Assembly: GCF_021602345.1 (NCBI RefSeq) | Contig: NZ_BQID01000006.1 | Span: 62,001-126,000, forward strand | Length of the DNA: 64,000 bases | Source: Pseudomonas pharyngis | Lineage (GTDB): Bacteria > Pseudomonadota > Gammaproteobacteria > Pseudomonadales > Pseudomonadaceae | Direction: 5' to 3' | Shown here: one piece after another, positions 60,449 through 64,000 of the stretch | Layout: every line of letters begins with the position of its first letter | Position numbering within the stretch: the stretch's first letter is position 1 | Notes under the pieces: generated by a model | The model's database searches: none | Told to the model about the DNA's origin: nothing | What the model saw: only the letters and a program-made list of their open reading frames with translations | Translations under genes and position numbers: made by a program

Positions 60449-62281
60449 TCAATCGATGCCGACAAACCCTCCGGTCTGGTGCGCCCACAACCGCGCATAC
60501 AACCCGCCATGGGCCAGCAGTTCGGCATGGTTGCCGCTTTCGGCGATCTTGCCGTTCTCCAGCACCACCAGCCGGTCCATGCGGGCAATGGTCGAGAGGC
60601 GGTGGGCGATGGCGATCACGGTCTTGCCCTGCATCAGGGTTTCCAGGCTTTCCTGAATCGCCGCTTCCACTTCCGAGTCCAGCGCCGAGGTCGCTTCGTC
60701 CATGATCAGGATCGGCGCGTCCTTGAGCAGCACCCGCGCAATGGCGATCCGCTGACGCTGACCACCGGACAGCTTTACCCCGCGCTCGCCGACATGGGCG
60801 TCGAATCCGGTGCGTCCTTCGGCGTCCGACAGCAGCGGGATGAACTCATCGGCGCGGGCCTTGCGCGCCGCTTCCCAGAGTTCGGCGTCGGTGGCGTCGG
60901 GCTTGCCGTACAGCAAGTTGTCGCGGATCGAGCGGTGCAGCAGCGAGGTGTCCTGGGTGATCATGCCGATCCGCGCGCGCAGGCTTTCCTGGCCGACTTC
61001 GGCGATGTTCTGGCCATCGATCAGAATCCGCCCACCCTCGACGTCGTACAGGCGCAGCAGCAGGTTGACCAGGGTTGATTTGCCGGCGCCGGACGGGCCG
61101 ATCAGACCGATTTTCTCGCCGGGTTTGATGGTCAGGTTGAGGTCGCCGATGATGCCTTTCTTCTTGCCGTAGTGAAAATCCACGTGCTCGAAACGCACTT
61201 CGCCACGGGCCACGGCCAGCGGTTTGGCCTGCTCCCGGTCGGTGACGCTGACCGGTTGCGAGATGGTCTGCAGACCATCCTGGACCATGCCGATGTTTTC
61301 GAAGATGCCGGTGACCACCCACATGATCCAGCCGGACATGTTGACGATGCGGATCACCAGGCCGGTTGCCAGGGCGATCGCGCCGACGCTGATCAGCGAT
61401 TGCGTCCACAGCCACAGGGCCAGCGCCGTGGTGCCGACGATCAGCAGGCCGTTCATGGTGGTGATGGCCACGTCCATGCTGGTGACCACGCGGCCGGCCA
61501 GCTGGGCTTTTTCGGTCTGCTCCTGGATCGCCTCGCGGGCGTAGTGCTGTTCGAAGTTGGTGTGGGCGAACAGCTTCAGGGTGGCGATGTTGGTGTAGCC
61601 GTCGACGATCCGGCCCATCAGTTTCGAGCGCGCGTCGGAGGCTTCCACCGAGCGGTCCTTGACCCGTGGCACGAAGTAATAAAGTGCGCCGATGTAGGCG
61701 GCGATCCACGTCAGCAGCGGGATCATCAGACGCCAGTCGGCCTCGGCGAACAGCACCAGCGAACTGATCGCGTAGATCAGCACGTGCCACAGCGCATCCA
61801 CCGCTTGCACGGCGGAATCGCGCAGCGAGTTGCCGGTCTGCATGATGCGCTGGGCAATGCGCCCGGCGAAGTCGTTCTGGAAGAAATTCAGGCTCTGCTT
61901 GAGCACGTAACTGTGGTTCTGCCAGCGGATCAGGCTGGTCATGCTCGGGCTCAGGGTCTGGTGCACCAGCATGTCGTGCAGCGCCAGGAACAGCGGGCGC
62001 AGCAGTAACGCTACCACCGCCATCCACGCCAGTTCGACGCCATGCACTTTGAAGAAGTCGACGTTCGGCGTGCCCTGGGCGAGGTCGATGATGCGGCTCA
62101 GGTAGCTGAACAGGGCCACTTCGATCAACGCGCCGAACAGGCCGACGATCAGCAGGGCGACGAAACTCGGCCAGACCTGCTTCAGGTAATAGGTATAGAA
62201 GGGCAGAACGCGGTCCGGCGGAGACGCCGTCGGGGCGTCGCGGAATATGTCGATCAGTTGTTCGAAACGGCGATAGAGCAT
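60449..62281 (-). CDS. ABC transporter, fused permease/ATPase
   Basis: A 610-aa half-transporter of the exporter (MsbA/MdlB-like) type. Six helices lie in residues about 30-330, and the ATPase in 370-600: Walker [14 protein letters not shown], signature [13 protein letters not shown], Walker [13 protein letters not shown]. The substrate is not inferable; lipid or drug export are typical. ATG 62281. It follows ppiA by 88 bases in the same direction. Confidence 0.92.
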   Translation of the reverse strand: MLYRRFEQLIDIFRDAPTASPPDRVLPFYTYYLKQVWPSFVALLIVGLFGALIEVALFSYLSRIIDLAQGTPNVDFFKVHGVELAWMAVVALLLRPLFLALHDMLVHQTLSPSMTSLIRWQNHSYVLKQSLNFFQNDFAGRIAQRIMQTGNSLRDSAVQAVDALWHVLIYAISSLVLFAEADWRLMIPLLTWIAAYIGALYYFVPRVKDRSVEASDARSKLMGRIVDGYTNIATLKLFAHTNFEQHYAREAIQEQTEKAQLAGRVVTSMDVAITTMNGLLIVGTTALALWLWTQSLISVGAIALATGLVIRIVNMSGWIMWVVTGIFENIGMVQDGLQTISQPVSVTDREQAKPLAVARGEVRFEHVDFHYGKKKGIIGDLNLTIKPGEKIGLIGPSGAGKSTLVNLLLRLYDVEGGRILIDGQNIAEVGQESLRARIGMITQDTSLLHRSIRDNLLYGKPDATDAELWEAARKARADEFIPLLSDAEGRTGFDAHVGERGVKLSGGQRQRIAIARVLLKDAPILIMDEATSALDSEVEAAIQESLETLMQGKTVIAIAHRLSTIARMDRLVVLENGKIAESGNHAELLAHGGLYARLWAHQTGGFVGID

Positions 62282-62369
62282 CAGATAACCGCCCGGAGCA
62301 CGGGCTCTCCTTTTATCAGTGTGAGCGGCGTGACATCAGGTCAGCGCCGCTCGATATGCCCTGTAAAGC

Positions 62370-62933
62370 TTAGTCGATGCGCTTGGCCGACTTGATGATC
62401 ACAGGGTCGACCGGCACGTTTTGCATGCCCTGTTTGGTGGTGGTCTGGGAGTTGACGATGATGTCGACCACGTCCATGCCCTTGACCACTTTGGCGAACA
62501 CCGCGTAACCGGCGTCACGGCCCGGATCGAGGAAGGCGTTGTCGGCCACGTTGATGAAGAACTGGCTGGTGGCTGAATCCGGGTTGGAAGTACGCGCCAT
62601 CGACAGGGTGCCACGAACGTTATGCAGACCGTTGCTGGCTTCGTTCTTGATCGGCGCCTTGGTGTCTTTTTGCTGCATCTGCTGGGTGAAGCCGCCGCCC
62701 TGGGCCATGAAGCCCGGGATCACGCGGTGAAAAATCGTGTTGTTGTAAAAGCCGCTGTCGACGTACTCGAGGAAATTCTTGGTACTGATCGGCGCCTTGA
62801 CCGGGTCCAGCTCGATTTCGATCTGGCCGTTGGTGGTGTCCAGCAGCACGTGCGGTGCTTTTGCCGGCGTGGCAGCCATCAGGTTGGCAGCGAACAGCAC
62901 GGTGCCGGCGGCGAGGGCGAGTTTTTTCAGCAT
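62370..62933 (-). CDS. ppiA: Periplasmic peptidyl-prolyl isomerase A
   Basis: A 187-aa cyclophilin with a signal peptide ([20 protein letters not shown]) that sends it to the periplasm, where it helps protein folding. Cyclophilin segments [15 protein letters not shown] near 71 and [15 protein letters not shown] near 122 carry the active-site Arg/Phe/Gln. Start ATG 62933 lies three bases after the hydrolase stop, so the two are one operon. Confidence 0.93.
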   Translation of the reverse strand: MLKKLALAAGTVLFAANLMAATPAKAPHVLLDTTNGQIEIELDPVKAPISTKNFLEYVDSGFYNNTIFHRVIPGFMAQGGGFTQQMQQKDTKAPIKNEASNGLHNVRGTLSMARTSNPDSATSQFFINVADNAFLDPGRDAGYAVFAKVVKGMDVVDIIVNSQTTTKQGMQNVPVDPVIIKSAKRID

Positions 62934-62936
62934 GGG

Positions 62937-63740
62937 TCAGTGATCCTGAGGGTGATTATCGGCTGTGGCGAGGAACTCCAGCAGCGTTTGATTGAAGCGT
63001 TCGGGCTGATCGAGCGGGGTGGCGTGGCGCGAATCGGCGATCACCACCAGCCGCGCATCGGGCAGCAGTCTGACATAGGTTTCTTTCAGCGAAACGGGGG
63101 TGTAGTCCCGGTCGGCGCTGACGACGAGGGTTGGACAGGTGACCCGGGAAAGTCGTTCCTGGACCCCCCAGCCAACAATCGCATCGAAGCTGGCGAGATA
63201 AGCACGTTTGTCGTTTTTTGCCCAGCGCTCTGCCATCTTCTGACGCAAATCGGCTTGCTCCGGTTTGGGGAACAGCTTGGCGCCAAGGGCCTTGCCGATG
63301 GTGGCGAGGCTGAGCACACGCATCAGGCTCCAGCGCTTGAACCACTGCCAGTAATCGTCGCGGGTACGCACCTTGACCTCGGGAGCGCTGTTGACGATGG
63401 TCAGGCTCTTGAGCATCCGCGGCTGATCGACGGCGAGCTGAAAGCCGATCATGCCGCCCATGGACAGCCCGGCGTAGTGCACCGGGCCGAGTTTCAAATG
63501 CTCGATCAGGGCGACGATGTCGGCGCTGAAACCGGCGATGCTGTAGCGCTCGCGGGGCTTGTCGGAGCGGCCGTGACCGCGCACGTCCGGGACGATCACC
63601 CGGTAGTGCGCAGCCAGGGCGGGAATCTGCATTTCCCAGTCCAGGGTGCTGGAGCCCAGACCGTGAACCAGCAGCAACGGATCGCCGTGGCCATATTCCT
63701 CGTAGTGCAGGTTGCAACCTTCATGCTCGAAATACGCCAT
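62937..63740 (-). CDS. Alpha/beta hydrolase
   Basis: A 267-aa alpha/beta-fold hydrolase. HGLGSSTLDWE near residue 27 (oxyanion hole), nucleophile elbow AGLSMGGMIGF near 92 with Ser, and late DSRHATPLDQPERFN with the catalytic His are seen. ATG 63740, CGGAG seven bases upstream. Substrate unknown (esterase, lactonase or ring-fission hydrolase are possible). It is upstream of ppiA by three bases. Confidence 0.9.
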   Translation of the reverse strand: MAYFEHEGCNLHYEEYGHGDPLLLVHGLGSSTLDWEMQIPALAAHYRVIVPDVRGHGRSDKPRERYSIAGFSADIVALIEHLKLGPVHYAGLSMGGMIGFQLAVDQPRMLKSLTIVNSAPEVKVRTRDDYWQWFKRWSLMRVLSLATIGKALGAKLFPKPEQADLRQKMAERWAKNDKRAYLASFDAIVGWGVQERLSRVTCPTLVVSADRDYTPVSLKETYVRLLPDARLVVIADSRHATPLDQPERFNQTLLEFLATADNHPQDH

Positions 63741-63754
63741 CGGTGAACTCCGTG

Positions 63755-64000
63755 TCAGGCTTGTTCGGGGGCGGCGAACGGTGCGTCCAGCGGCAGGGTG
63801 TCGAAGGTGCGCAGCAGTTCGATGAGGATTTGCGTGGCTGGGCCCAAGGGTTTGTCCTTGTTCGAATACAGATAGAAGCTGGAGTTGCGGTTGCCGCCTC
63901 TGTCCAACGGTAGCAGCTTGAGTGAGCCGTCTTTCAGTTCCCGCTCGATCATGTGGCGTGGCAGCCAGGCGAATCCCAGGCCACTGCTGACGAACGTCGC
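63755..64000 (-). CDS. LysR-type regulator, C-terminal part (cut by window edge)
   Basis: The last 81 codons of a gene that begins outside the window. The read-through from 64000 gives ATFVSSGLGFAWLPRHMIER, then LPLDRGGNRNSSFYLYS and the C-terminal helix ATQILIELLRTFDTLP. The WLPRH-type motif is common at the end of LysR substrate-binding domains. The stop lies 14 bases before the hydrolase start, in the same direction. Frame and end are sure; family call is moderate. Confidence 0.75.
   Translation of the reverse strand, partial: ATFVSSGLGFAWLPRHMIERELKDGSLKLLPLDRGGNRNSSFYLYSNKDKPLGPATQILIELLRTFDTLPLDAPFAAPEQA

Noticed and set aside
1-64000. CRISPR array, prophage, integron or rRNA operon
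   Set aside because: No set of regularly spaced direct repeats, no phage structural or integrase genes, and no rRNA-like sequence were seen.

Overview
The window is chromosomal DNA of a Pseudomonas species, most likely of the P. fluorescens group. Evidence: the high-GC coding style, the dapA-bamC-MBL-purC order followed by a serine tRNA, the rnd-ycgL pair, cysK, lpxO, aceK, hrpA and a FabH-like/ECF sigma/anti-sigma block, and several copies of the short palindromic repeats (REP/REPIN-like) that litter these genomes. I saw no prophage, plasmid backbone, CRISPR array or rRNA. The species assignment is inference from protein and repeat recognition, not a search.

Layout. 1-3.8 kb: lysine and purine biosynthesis and outer-membrane assembly (dapA, bamC, an MBL hydrolase, purC), then tRNA-Ser(CGA) and a strong terminator. 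3.8-7.5 kb: an exported DUF3300/DUF2950 pair, a PPK2 polyphosphate kinase and a small DUF1508 protein. 7.7-11.9 kb: a tightly overlapping four-gene unit (GT2 glycosyltransferase, methyltransferase, GtrA flippase-like protein, large DUF6311 membrane protein) that looks like a surface-glycan modification cassette. 12-15.6 kb: two LysR regulators flanking a CHMI-type isomerase, and a CynX-like transporter. 15.9-28.1 kb: eptA, rnd, ycgL, a hydroxyacid dehydrogenase, nitroreductase, YcgN, a degenerate M61-like protein, an RNA methyltransferase, yajD, a spermidine-synthase-like protein, a cyclic-nucleotide-binding protein and oligopeptidase B.

The one clearly acquired segment is at 28.2-31.06 kb. 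A 2.4-kb group II intron with an intact-looking reverse transcriptase/maturase/HNH protein sits only about 23 bp upstream of a conserved membrane-protein gene. It is preceded by about 420 bp of AT-richer DNA that carries a run of hairpins and one small ORF whose ribosome-binding site and start codon are both in a predicted hairpin. I regard this as the most unusual stretch of the window.

31-39.8 kb: a class II glutamine amidotransferase and DUF2937 protein; a LysR regulator divergent from an MFS transporter and the pxpABC 5-oxoprolinase genes; then a MoxR ATPase/VWA pair. 40-46.3 kb: a DUF4160/DUF2442-HTH pair, a DUF748 protein, cysK, lpxO, a promoter with a 16-bp palindrome driving a 54-codon ORF, and two EamA transporters. 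46.3-64 kb: a chemoreceptor, aceK, a MITE-like repeat, hrpA, a FabH-like synthase, an ECF sigma/anti-sigma pair, two perfect long palindromes, a porin, a FemAB/GNAT-like protein, an aquaporin, an ABC exporter, ppiA, an alpha/beta hydrolase, and the C-terminal end of a LysR gene cut by the window edge.

Functionally the region is mostly core metabolism plus envelope work: BamC, EptA and LpxO act on the outer membrane and lipid A, while the glycan cassette, porin, aquaporin and PpiA also act at the envelope. All calls are from reading the sequence; coordinates of starts were set from ribosome-binding sites and family N-termini.
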